NCBI GenBank assembly: GCA_947461185.1
Contig: CANHJY010000030.1
Location: forward strand, 1 to 12,600
Direction of reading: 5' to 3'
Length of the DNA: 12,600 nucleotides
Source of the DNA: Flavobacteriales bacterium
GTDB lineage: Bacteria > Bacteroidota > Bacteroidia > Flavobacteriales_D > Crocinitomicaceae
In this document: positions 6,263 through 12,600 of the stretch, one piece after another
Numbering within the stretch: the stretch's first letter is position 1
Layout of the letters: every line of letters starts with the position of its first letter
Translations under genes and position numbers: made by a program
The notes under the pieces: model-generated
What the model was told of the DNA's origin: nothing
Databases searched by the model: none
Seen by the model: only the letters and a program-made list of their open reading frames with translations

Positions 6263-8241
6263 TGTCGAAAATTCCCCCTCATATAGTTGATGAAATCATG
6301 CAGACTTCGAAAATCGAAGAGGTCATCGGGGAATTTGTACAATTAAAAAGAGCAGGTTCTAATCTTAAAGGTTTGAGCCCGTTTACAGATGAGAAAACCC
6401 CTTCTTTTGTAGTTTCGCCAGCTAAACAAATTTTTAAGTGCTTTTCAACTGGAAAAGGTGGTACAGCTGTAACTTTCCTAATGGAAAAAGAGCATTATTC
6501 TTATCCTGAGGCTTTAAAATGGCTAGCTGATAAATATAATATCGCAATACCTGAGGACCAGGCACCAACACCAGAGCAACTTGCAGCTTATTCCGAAAAA
6601 GAAAGCCTTTATATCATCAATGAATTTGCAAAAAATCACTTTGCAGAGAATCTCATGCATTCTGATGAGGGATTAAATATTGGATTGAGTTATTTTGAAG
6701 AACGAGGATTTAGAAGAGATATTATCGAAAAATTTCAATTGGGTTATTGTCTCAATACAGGTGATAATTTTTATAAAGCCGCAATCGAAAAGGGATATAA
6801 ATTAGATTATTTGGAAAAAATTGGATTGGTGAAAAGTAAGGAAAACCGCCATTTCGATTTTTTCAAAGGACGCGTAATGTTTCCTATCCATAGTATTTCA
6901 GGAAGGGTTTTAGGATTTGGAGGCCGAACGCTGCTGACCGATAAAAAAATTGCGAAGTATTTCAATTCTCCTGAAAGTCCGATTTACAACAAAAGTGAAA
7001 TTCTTTACGGACTTTTCTTCGCAAAAAACGATGTAATAAAATACGACAATTGTTACCTATGTGAGGGATACACGGATGTTATCAGCATGTATCAAGCGGG
7101 TATACAAAATGTGGTATCCTCATCCGGAACCTCACTTACTAAGGAACAAATCAAATTAATACGTCGATATACACAAAATATCACCATACTTTTTGATGGA
7201 GATGCTGCTGGAATTAAAGCATCATTTAGGGGTATAGATCTCATCCTAGAAGAAGGAATGAATGTGAAAGTTGTACTTTTTCCTGATGGCGAGGACCCCG
7301 ATTCTTTTTCCAAGCGTTCGTCAACTGCTGAATTAGACGAATATCTTAAAAATCACACACAAGATTTTATTTCATTTAAATCTGACATTTTATTAAAAGA
7401 TAGTAATAATGATCCGATTAAAAAAGCTGGATTAATCAGAGATATTGTACAATCTGTTGCCTTGATTCCTGACCAGATTATGCGAACGGTTTATACACAG
7501 CAGCTAGCAGAACGATTTGAATTAGACGAACAAATTCTCGTTGCAGAACTTATAAAATATAGAAGAAATACAATTGCAAGGCAAAATGACGCCTCTGAAT
7601 TATTGGATTTAACTGTTATCAAGGAACCAACAAAAAATGTTGATTTAGCTGCTGTAAATCCTTTACAGCAAGAAAAAATTGTTCTTGAAGATGAATATGA
7701 ACTGATTCGAATACTTATAAAATATGGAACTTACCTGATAAAGGTGGAGCAACTTGACGAATCAGGAAAAAAAATTGAAGTCGAAACAAGTGTTATCGAA
7801 CTTATTCACCATGAACTCGATAAAGATGAATTAAACTTTTCATTTCCAATTCATGCCAAAGTATACGCCATCATAATAGAGGGTCTTGAACAAAAAACAT
7901 TGTACTCCTCAAGCTATTTAATTCGAATGGAAGATCAAGAAATAGTTCGTTTCGTGACTGAAATTGAATCTGATTCTCATGAATTGAGCTCCAAATGGGT
8001 AAGCAGCTACAATATTTCAACAAGAACAGAACTTGATCGGCTTCAAGAAACGGTAACGCAGGCATTATACCGTTTTAAAGCATTGAAAGTTGAATCATTC
8101 ATTAACGATATCCGAACCCAACTTGAAACCAATTCACAACTCAGTCAAGAAGAGTTAATGGATTTGCTTGCACAGCAAATGGCTTATGAAAAAATCAAAA
8201 TGATTTTTGCTGAAAAACTCGGTCGAACCATTTTAAGATAA
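6262..8241 (+). CDS. dnaG: DNA primase DnaG with degenerate zinc-binding domain
   Basis: DnaG makes the RNA primers for replication and is recruited by the DnaB helicase. The protein has 659 residues. The N-terminal CHC2-type domain (about 1-95) keeps the family framework (GLSPFTDEKTPSF, KCFSTGKGG), but of the four E. coli ligand positions C40, H43, C61 and C64 it has S39, T42, C60 and T63; only one cysteine remains. The RNA polymerase core with TOPRIM domain (about 120-380) is intact: E268 in CEGYTDV, D312 and D314 in FDGDAAG, and PDGEDPDSF. The remainder, about 440-659, is the divergent helicase-binding region. From recall, loss of zinc ligands in this domain is usual in flavobacterial DnaG proteins, so the gene is almost certainly functional. 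It starts on the last base of the lipoprotein stop codon and ends 6 bases before the channel gene. Confidence 0.95.
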   Translation: MSKIPPHIVDEIMQTSKIEEVIGEFVQLKRAGSNLKGLSPFTDEKTPSFVVSPAKQIFKCFSTGKGGTAVTFLMEKEHYSYPEALKWLADKYNIAIPEDQAPTPEQLAAYSEKESLYIINEFAKNHFAENLMHSDEGLNIGLSYFEERGFRRDIIEKFQLGYCLNTGDNFYKAAIEKGYKLDYLEKIGLVKSKENRHFDFFKGRVMFPIHSISGRVLGFGGRTLLTDKKIAKYFNSPESPIYNKSEILYGLFFAKNDVIKYDNCYLCEGYTDVISMYQAGIQNVVSSSGTSLTKEQIKLIRRYTQNITILFDGDAAGIKASFRGIDLILEEGMNVKVVLFPDGEDPDSFSKRSSTAELDEYLKNHTQDFISFKSDILLKDSNNDPIKKAGLIRDIVQSVALIPDQIMRTVYTQQLAERFELDEQILVAELIKYRRNTIARQNDASELLDLTVIKEPTKNVDLAAVNPLQQEKIVLEDEYELIRILIKYGTYLIKVEQLDESGKKIEVETSVIELIHHELDKDELNFSFPIHAKVYAIIIEGLEQKTLYSSSYLIRMEDQEIVRFVTEIESDSHELSSKWVSSYNISTRTELDRLQETVTQALYRFKALKVESFINDIRTQLETNSQLSQEELMDLLAQQMAYEKIKMIFAEKLGRTILR

Positions 8242-8247
8242 ATAAAC

Positions 8248-9345
8248 ATGCTCAAAGAAACGCTTTTTAACCTTGGACCTTACAAAATTTGTTTACTCAA
8301 TATTTTATTGTTTTTTCTGATTTTTATTGTCGCTGTTGCGCTAAGAAGAATTTTACACAGAAGACTTAAGCAATCTTTTAAAAATGCAAATATTACAATT
8401 GATGGTAGACTTTCAAACTGGCTGAAGGTTGTAAGTCAAAGTGTTTATTTATTAGCAGTTTATGTTGCGATCCTCAGCTTTAATGTCAATAACAAAAATG
8501 TGACTTTTGGCGATTTTCTCAACTTCAGACTAATTGAATCAGATTATTTCATTTTAAGCTTCTATCATGTTTTGGTAATCATCGCTATATTTTTTGGTGC
8601 CAAAATGCTGCTTAACATTATCCGAATATATATCAGCAGGAAATTGCGTAAAAATGGAGAAAATACTGCAGGAACAGAATACGTCTATGTTCAATTAGCA
8701 AAATATGTGATTTACATATTTGCAATTATGATGAGCTTGCGTGCAATCAATGTAGACTTAACCTTACTATTGACTGGATCTGCCGCATTATTAGTGGGAG
8801 TTGGTCTTGGTTTACAAGATGTATTTAAAGACATTTTTTCTGGACTCGTATTACTTTTCGAAGGAAATATTAGAGTTGGAGACATCGTTGAAATTTCCAA
8901 TGGAGGAAAAACCGAATCTATCGTTGCAAAAATTTTAAAAATAAGTATTCGCACTACCCAAATTGAAACCAGAGATGGAAATGTGCTTATTATTCCCAAT
9001 GCCAAATTAACACAAGAATTCATTGAGAACTGGAGCCATGGGTCAGAATTATCGAGATTCAAAATTACACTTACTGTCGAATACGGAAGTCCCGTTGAAC
9101 TTATTAAATCCCTCATTATCAAAGCTGCTTTATCGCACCCCAAAATACGTATGCCAGAAGAAATTAATGTGCGTTTGGCAAACTTTGGAGATAACGGATT
9201 AAATCTCGAATTAATATTTTGGGCAGATCAAAGTTGGGATATCAACAATTATAAATCAGAAATTCGATTCGAGATTGATCGACTTTTTAGAGAAAACGGT
9301 ATAAAAATCCCATTCCCGCAAACTACCGTTCACCTCGAAAAATAA
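8248..9345 (+). CDS. MscS-family mechanosensitive ion channel
   Basis: This is a small-conductance mechanosensitive channel of the inner membrane that releases solutes on hypo-osmotic shock. It has 365 residues, longer than E. coli MscS (286). Four hydrophobic segments are visible at about residues 12-30, 60-80, 100-125 and 148-165, followed by the pore helix with small residues (GSAALLVGVGLGLQDVFKDIFSGL), the hallmark of MscS TM3. The cytoplasmic beta domain follows (GDIVEI, TRDGNVLIIPNAKL, ENWSH) and then the alpha/beta C-terminal domain ending in FPQTTVHLEK. The FPQ..V.L ending is typical of the family. The start is ATG 8248, 6 bases after dnaG in an A-rich leader. The stop TAA directly abuts the stop codon of the convergent pdxJ. 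Which MscS subfamily it belongs to, and whether it gates mechanically, are not shown by sequence. Confidence 0.93.
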   Translation: MLKETLFNLGPYKICLLNILLFFLIFIVAVALRRILHRRLKQSFKNANITIDGRLSNWLKVVSQSVYLLAVYVAILSFNVNNKNVTFGDFLNFRLIESDYFILSFYHVLVIIAIFFGAKMLLNIIRIYISRKLRKNGENTAGTEYVYVQLAKYVIYIFAIMMSLRAINVDLTLLLTGSAALLVGVGLGLQDVFKDIFSGLVLLFEGNIRVGDIVEISNGGKTESIVAKILKISIRTTQIETRDGNVLIIPNAKLTQEFIENWSHGSELSRFKITLTVEYGSPVELIKSLIIKAALSHPKIRMPEEINVRLANFGDNGLNLELIFWADQSWDINNYKSEIRFEIDRLFRENGIKIPFPQTTVHLEK

Positions 9346-10062
9346 TTAATCGACAAGTTGAAATTTATACTGTTGAATGGTATTCTCTAACCCAAAATAA
9401 AGTGCATCTGAAATTAACGCATGTCCTATAGACACCTCCATTAAACCATGAATGTGTTGCTTAAAATACCTCAAATTATTTAAATTAAGATCATGCCCTG
9501 CATTAATACCCAGTCCTAATTCATTTGCTTTTTTTGCTGCTAAAACATAATGCTTAACTGCTTCAGCGCGATCTTCATAGAAATGCTCGGCATATGGGCC
9601 AGTATATAACTCAATTCGATCTGTTCCAGTTTTTTGAGCATTTTCGATTTGCTGTAATTCAGTCTCCATAAATATGGAAACACGAACATTCCATCCTTTT
9701 AATGTTGCTATGGTATCCTGGAGAAAAGCATAATTTTTAATCGTATCCCAACCAGCTGAAGAAGTTAAAACATGCGGCGGATCGGGAACCAAAGTTGCCT
9801 GAGCAGGTCTTACTTGTTCAATTAATTGCATGAATCGATCATCCGGATAGCCCTCGATATTGAATTCGGTAGTTAAAACCCTACTCAAATCTAGTACATC
9901 TTGGTATGTAATATGCCGCTCATCAGGACGCGGATGCACGGTAATCCCATCTGCACCAAATCGTTCGCAATCTAAAGCTACCTGAACTACATTAGGCTTA
10001 TTTCCTCCCCTTGAATTCCTTAGGGTAGCAATTTTATTGATGTTGACACTTAATTTTGTCAT
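9346..10062 (-). CDS. pdxJ: PdxJ, pyridoxine 5'-phosphate synthase
   Basis: PdxJ condenses 1-deoxy-D-xylulose 5-phosphate with 3-amino-2-oxopropyl phosphate to form pyridoxine 5'-phosphate, the ring-closing step of the DXP-dependent vitamin B6 pathway. From the ATG whose codon is 10062-10060 it has 238 residues, close to the 243 of E. coli. Visible active-site motifs are [15 protein letters not shown] at residues 6-20, H43, R45, R49 and H50 in [10 protein letters not shown]70 in FNIEGYP, and H190 in NAGHDLN. NINK replaces the E. coli NIDH; from recall this is common in flavobacterial PdxJ. In-frame ATGs further upstream (for example 10086) lie at or before the expected transcription start from the promoter at 10095-10088, so 10062 is preferred. 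It is a single gene, divergent from the CBS-nadK unit and convergent with the channel gene. Confidence 0.95.
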   Translation of the reverse strand: MTKLSVNINKIATLRNSRGGNKPNVVQVALDCERFGADGITVHPRPDERHITYQDVLDLSRVLTTEFNIEGYPDDRFMQLIEQVRPAQATLVPDPPHVLTSSAGWDTIKNYAFLQDTIATLKGWNVRVSIFMETELQQIENAQKTGTDRIELYTGPYAEHFYEDRAEAVKHYVLAAKKANELGLGINAGHDLNLNNLRYFKQHIHGLMEVSIGHALISDALYFGLENTIQQYKFQLVD

Positions 10063-10087
10063 AATAAAGGAACAATTTTTGGTCATC

Positions 10088-10095
10088 CAAAAGTA
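10088..10095 (-). promoter_or_regulatory. Bacteroidota -7 promoter box (minus-strand TACTTTTG) for pdxJ
   Basis: Read on the minus strand, bases 10095 to 10088 are TACTTTTG, an exact match to TAnnTTTG. The transcription start would lie near 10083-10081, which leaves about 20 bases of leader before the ATG at 10062. A -33 TTG at the usual spacing is not evident. The box lies within the 70 bases between the divergent pdxJ and CBS genes. Confidence 0.5.
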
Positions 10096-10116
10096 CAAAG
10101 TTCAGAAGGATTTTAC

Positions 10117-10123
10117 TACTTTG
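10117..10123 (+). promoter_or_regulatory. Probable -7 box (TACTTTG, one base short) for the CBS-nadK unit
   Basis: TACTTTG resembles TAnnTTTG with one spacer base missing. It ends 9 bases before the ATG at 10133, the same geometry as the rlmN and polyprenyl synthase promoters. No good -33 element was seen. It would give a very short or absent leader. The call rests mainly on position and is weaker than the exact matches. Confidence 0.35.
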
Positions 10124-10132
10124 GCAATACAA

Positions 10133-10795
10133 ATGAGAGCAATTGAATTAATAACAGAAGAGATCCCTCCGTTAAATCACTTGGACACAGGTGAAAAGGC
10201 CTTAATTTGGATGGATGAATTTAAAGTTTCCCACCTTCCCGTTTTAAAAAATGGGAATTTCGTTGGCTTAATTTCAGAAACAGAAATTCTGGATAAAATG
10301 AACTTAAATGAAACTTTAGATAAACTGTTTGATCACTTACCAAGACCTTATGTTTTATCGAACGCGCATATTTATGAAGTTTTGTACAAAATATCAGAGC
10401 ATAGAATAAGCGTACTTCCAATACTTGACGAACAGGAACACTATGTTGGCTGCACTTCGGTCTATCACCTCCTTACTTTAATTGCTGGAACCGGCAGTAT
10501 AAAAGAACCCGGAGGAATAATTGTTTTAGAGTTAAACTCGCATGATTATTCTATGTCGCAAATTGCACAAATTGTTGAAAGTAATAATGCGAAAATATTG
10601 AGTTCTTACATCATGTCTCCGCCGGATTCAACGAAATTAGAGGTTACTTTAAAGATTAATCAGATTGAGTTAGGTAGAATTATTCGTACTTTTGAGAGGT
10701 ATGATTATGTGATCAAAGCATCTTATCAAAAAAGTGAAGTCGACGACGATATCCAAAATCGTTATGAATCTTTGATGAATTTCTTGAAATTGTAA
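10133..10795 (+). CDS. CBS domain pair protein with C-terminal ACT-like domain
   Basis: This is a predicted cytoplasmic sensor protein of 220 residues. Two CBS motifs come first: about residues 1-60 (EKALIWMDEFKVSHLPVLKNG, then GLISETEIL) and 65-125 (YEVLYKISEHRISVLPILDEQ, then GCTSVYHLL). Paired CBS domains usually bind adenine nucleotides or S-adenosylmethionine. Residues about 133-200 (GGIIVLELNSHDYSMSQIAQ, then AKILSSYI and EVTLKINQ) look like an ACT-type regulatory fold, as in AcuB-like proteins. There is no catalytic domain. The start is ATG 10133; an upstream extension to 10037 is rejected because it would run back across the pdxJ start and both promoters. nadK begins one base after the stop, so the two are surely co-transcribed. 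Regulation of NAD kinase is an attractive inference, unproven. From recall the pdxJ, CBS, nadK order recurs in Flavobacteriia. Confidence 0.88.
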   Translation: MRAIELITEEIPPLNHLDTGEKALIWMDEFKVSHLPVLKNGNFVGLISETEILDKMNLNETLDKLFDHLPRPYVLSNAHIYEVLYKISEHRISVLPILDEQEHYVGCTSVYHLLTLIAGTGSIKEPGGIIVLELNSHDYSMSQIAQIVESNNAKILSSYIMSPPDSTKLEVTLKINQIELGRIIRTFERYDYVIKASYQKSEVDDDIQNRYESLMNFLKL

Positions 10796-10796
10796 A

Positions 10797-11675
10797 ATGA
10801 ACGTAGCGATTTACGGTAAAAAAGTCACGAGACAAAACAGTCATGTTTTTGAACAACTTCTGAAAGACTTAAAGGATTTAGGATGGAAACCAATCCTTGA
10901 AACAGAACTGAAGCAGCAGTTGAAAAATAAGATAGGCTTAAGTCAGAAAACCGATGAATTTGTTTCACACAAAGATTTCCATAAAGGCATTGACCTAACC
11001 TTGAGTGTCGGTGGTGACGGAACATTTATCAAAAGTGTAAGTTTCATTCGAGACTCTGGTGTGCCAATTTTAGGCATTAATACCGGAAGACTAGGATTCC
11101 TTGCTAATATTTCACAAGATGCATTACTGCAGACCCTTGAACAAGTTAAAAATAAGAACTTTGAATATCAAAAACGATCTTTAGTTCGCGTAAAAACTGA
11201 AGAAGATCTTTTTGGTGAAGATAATTTTGCACTTAACGAAGTTACCATCCAAAAGAAAGATTCTGCCTCAATGGTCACTGTTCATGCCGCTTTAGACAAT
11301 AAATATTTGAACAGCTATTGGGCAGATGGACTCATCGTTTCAACACCCACAGGATCTACGGCATACAATTTGAGTTGTGGCGGTCCGATTGTAACTCCAG
11401 GTTGTCTTGTGCATATACTTACACCCATAGCTCCTCATAATTTGAATGTCCGCCCTGTTGTGGTTCCTGATCACCTTCCCATATCTTTAAGTATTGAAGG
11501 TAGAGGAAGAAAATACCTCATCAGTTTGGACGGTAATTCAAAAAACATAAGCCAAGGTGAGCAAGTATTGGTTACGAAAGCCGAGTTCATGATTAATGTT
11601 ATTAAATTTGAAGACAACAACTTTTTAGATACCATCCGAAATAAAATGCTTTGGGGTATCGACAAAAGAAATTAA
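10797..11675 (+). CDS. nadK: NAD kinase (ATP/polyphosphate-dependent)
   Basis: NadK phosphorylates NAD to NADP in the cytosol, the only de novo source of NADP in most bacteria. The protein has 292 residues, the same as E. coli NadK. The GGDGT motif (SVGGDGTF) places the general base at D74 (E. coli D73). The NE pair is at N147-E148 (ALNEVTI), and the nucleotide-binding loop STPTGSTAYNLSCGGPIV is complete, followed by ITPIAPH-like TPIAPHNLNVRP. No domain fusions are present. The ATG lies one base after the CBS gene stop, with only A-rich sequence before it, so translation probably follows the upstream gene. The 18 bases to the next gene carry no terminator hairpin, so transcription may continue into the immunophilin gene. 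Confidence 0.96.
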   Translation: MNVAIYGKKVTRQNSHVFEQLLKDLKDLGWKPILETELKQQLKNKIGLSQKTDEFVSHKDFHKGIDLTLSVGGDGTFIKSVSFIRDSGVPILGINTGRLGFLANISQDALLQTLEQVKNKNFEYQKRSLVRVKTEEDLFGEDNFALNEVTIQKKDSASMVTVHAALDNKYLNSYWADGLIVSTPTGSTAYNLSCGGPIVTPGCLVHILTPIAPHNLNVRPVVVPDHLPISLSIEGRGRKYLISLDGNSKNISQGEQVLVTKAEFMINVIKFEDNNFLDTIRNKMLWGIDKRN

Positions 11676-11693
11676 AAACCAGAATCAATTGTT

Positions 11694-12600
11694 ATGAAAA
11701 AATCAACTTTAAAAATTGTGCTATCATTATTCTTAATGGTTACGTTGGGTGTTAACGCCCAAAACAAATTGGCAGATGGAATATATGCCGAATTCAATAC
11801 ATCTAAAGGAAAAATTACTTGTGTGTTGGAATATGAGAAAACTCCAATGACTGTTGCCAACTTTGTAGGCCTCGCAGAAGGTAATTTCAAGGTTTTTGAT
11901 AGCCTTAGTTTTACAAAACCTTTCTACGATGGTATCAAATTTCACCGCGTGATTAAAGATTTCATGATTCAAGGTGGTGATCCACAAGGTAACGGAACTG
12001 GTGGCCCTGGATATCAGTTTTACGATGAATTTCATCCAGATTTAACGCATAGTGGCCCTGGTATTTTATCTATGGCCAATTCAGGTATTGCAACAAACGG
12101 TAGTCAATTCTTCATTACCCACAAAGAAACACCTTGGTTGGACGGTAAACATACCGTTTTTGGTCATGTTTTAGAAGGACAGGATATTGTTAATGCCATA
12201 GAACAAGGAGATGCAATGCAAACTGTTAAAATAATCCGTGTTGGAACTGCTGCTAAAAAATGGGATGCAACAAAAGTTTTTAACGAAACCTACAACGCTA
12301 CAAAGTTAAAAATTGCTGCACAAGCGGCGGCTGAAGAGATGAAAATGGAACAATACAAAACCACTTTCTTCAATGAGGTTAAAAAGACCTATCCTAATGC
12401 AATTGCCTCACCTAGCGGTTTAGTTTATATTATTGAAAATCCGGGCGAAGGCGCAAAACCGGAATTCGGCCAAATGTTGTCAGTACATTACACTGGAACG
12501 CTTTTCAAAGATGGAAAGAAATTCGATTCATCGTATGATAGAAAAGAACCTATTGAGTTTCCTTTTTCTAGTGGCGGCATGATCCCAGGATTTTTAGAAG
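11694..12600 (+). CDS. Secreted cyclophilin-FKBP fusion peptidyl-prolyl isomerase (3' end outside window)
   Basis: This open frame runs off the window end after 302 residues and encodes a dual-family prolyl isomerase. Residues 1-22 are a signal peptide ([21 protein letters not shown], likely cut before Q23), so it acts in the periplasm on newly exported proteins. Residues about 27-185 are a cyclophilin domain with the catalytic set conserved: R85 and F90 and Q93 in [15 protein letters not shown]140 in GSQFFIT, W148 and H153 in WLDGKH. A helical linker of about 50 residues rich in A, K and E follows. From about 240 an FKBP domain begins, with [17 protein letters not shown] (Y266, D278) and GGMIPGF, and is cut off. 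Cyclophilin-FKBP fusions (CFBP type) are known from some Bacteroidota and spirochaetes. The ATG at 11694 is 18 bases after nadK. Confidence 0.92.
   Translation, partial: MKKSTLKIVLSLFLMVTLGVNAQNKLADGIYAEFNTSKGKITCVLEYEKTPMTVANFVGLAEGNFKVFDSLSFTKPFYDGIKFHRVIKDFMIQGGDPQGNGTGGPGYQFYDEFHPDLTHSGPGILSMANSGIATNGSQFFITHKETPWLDGKHTVFGHVLEGQDIVNAIEQGDAMQTVKIIRVGTAAKKWDATKVFNETYNATKLKIAAQAAAEEMKMEQYKTTFFNEVKKTYPNAIASPSGLVYIIENPGEGAKPEFGQMLSVHYTGTLFKDGKKFDSSYDRKEPIEFPFSSGGMIPGFLE

Noticed and set aside
8712..9143. 143-residue open frame on the minus strand inside the MscS gene
   Set aside because: It lies wholly antisense to a clearly recognised conserved protein, has no recognisable domain and no promoter box in view.
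10037..10132. Longer CBS protein starting at 10037
   Set aside because: It would cross the pdxJ start codon and both divergent promoter boxes, and its extra residues show no CBS similarity.
11733..12035. 100-residue open frame on the minus strand inside the immunophilin gene
   Set aside because: It is opposite the conserved cyclophilin domain, which is plainly the coding strand.

Overview
The window is AT-rich bacterial DNA from a member of the Bacteroidota, most likely order Flavobacteriales; the family cannot be fixed by eye. The support is: a Bat-operon BatD protein; a DnaG primase of the flavobacterial type that has lost most of its zinc ligands; a PdxJ with the [10 protein letters not shown] signature; a secreted cyclophilin-FKBP fusion; A-rich sequence before start codons instead of Shine-Dalgarno sites; and promoter boxes matching the Bacteroidota -7 consensus TAnnTTTG a few bases upstream of start codons. 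Coding density is very high. No gap between genes exceeds 100 bases. I see no tRNA, rRNA, CRISPR array, insertion sequence or phage gene.

Layout. Bases 1-1091 hold the 3' part of batD. A promoter then starts rlmN (23S rRNA and tRNA methyltransferase). This is followed closely by a two-gene O-acyltransferase module: an AlgI-like MBOAT membrane protein and an AlgJ/AlgX-like SGNH protein that overlap by 4 bases. After a 94-base gap with its own promoter come a long-chain polyprenyl diphosphate synthase (quinone side chain), a small MORN-repeat lipoprotein, dnaG primase and an MscS-type mechanosensitive channel. All are separated by a few bases or overlap by one, so they look like one transcription unit. 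pdxJ (pyridoxine 5'-phosphate synthase) lies on the minus strand and converges on the channel gene with no base between the two stop codons. From a 70-base divergent promoter region a second plus-strand unit runs away: a CBS-ACT domain protein, nadK (NAD kinase) and the start of a periplasmic dual-family (cyclophilin plus FKBP) peptidyl-prolyl isomerase that is cut by the window end.

The genes are mostly housekeeping: RNA modification, quinone precursor, primer synthesis, vitamin B6 and NADP supply, envelope folding and osmotic protection. I did not find a clearly new multi-gene system. The points most worth a second look are the orphan MBOAT/SGNH pair with no polymer genes beside it, the CBS-ACT protein packed one base from nadK, the primase whose zinc site is nearly gone, the dual immunophilin, and promoters placed so that several mRNAs would be leaderless or nearly so.
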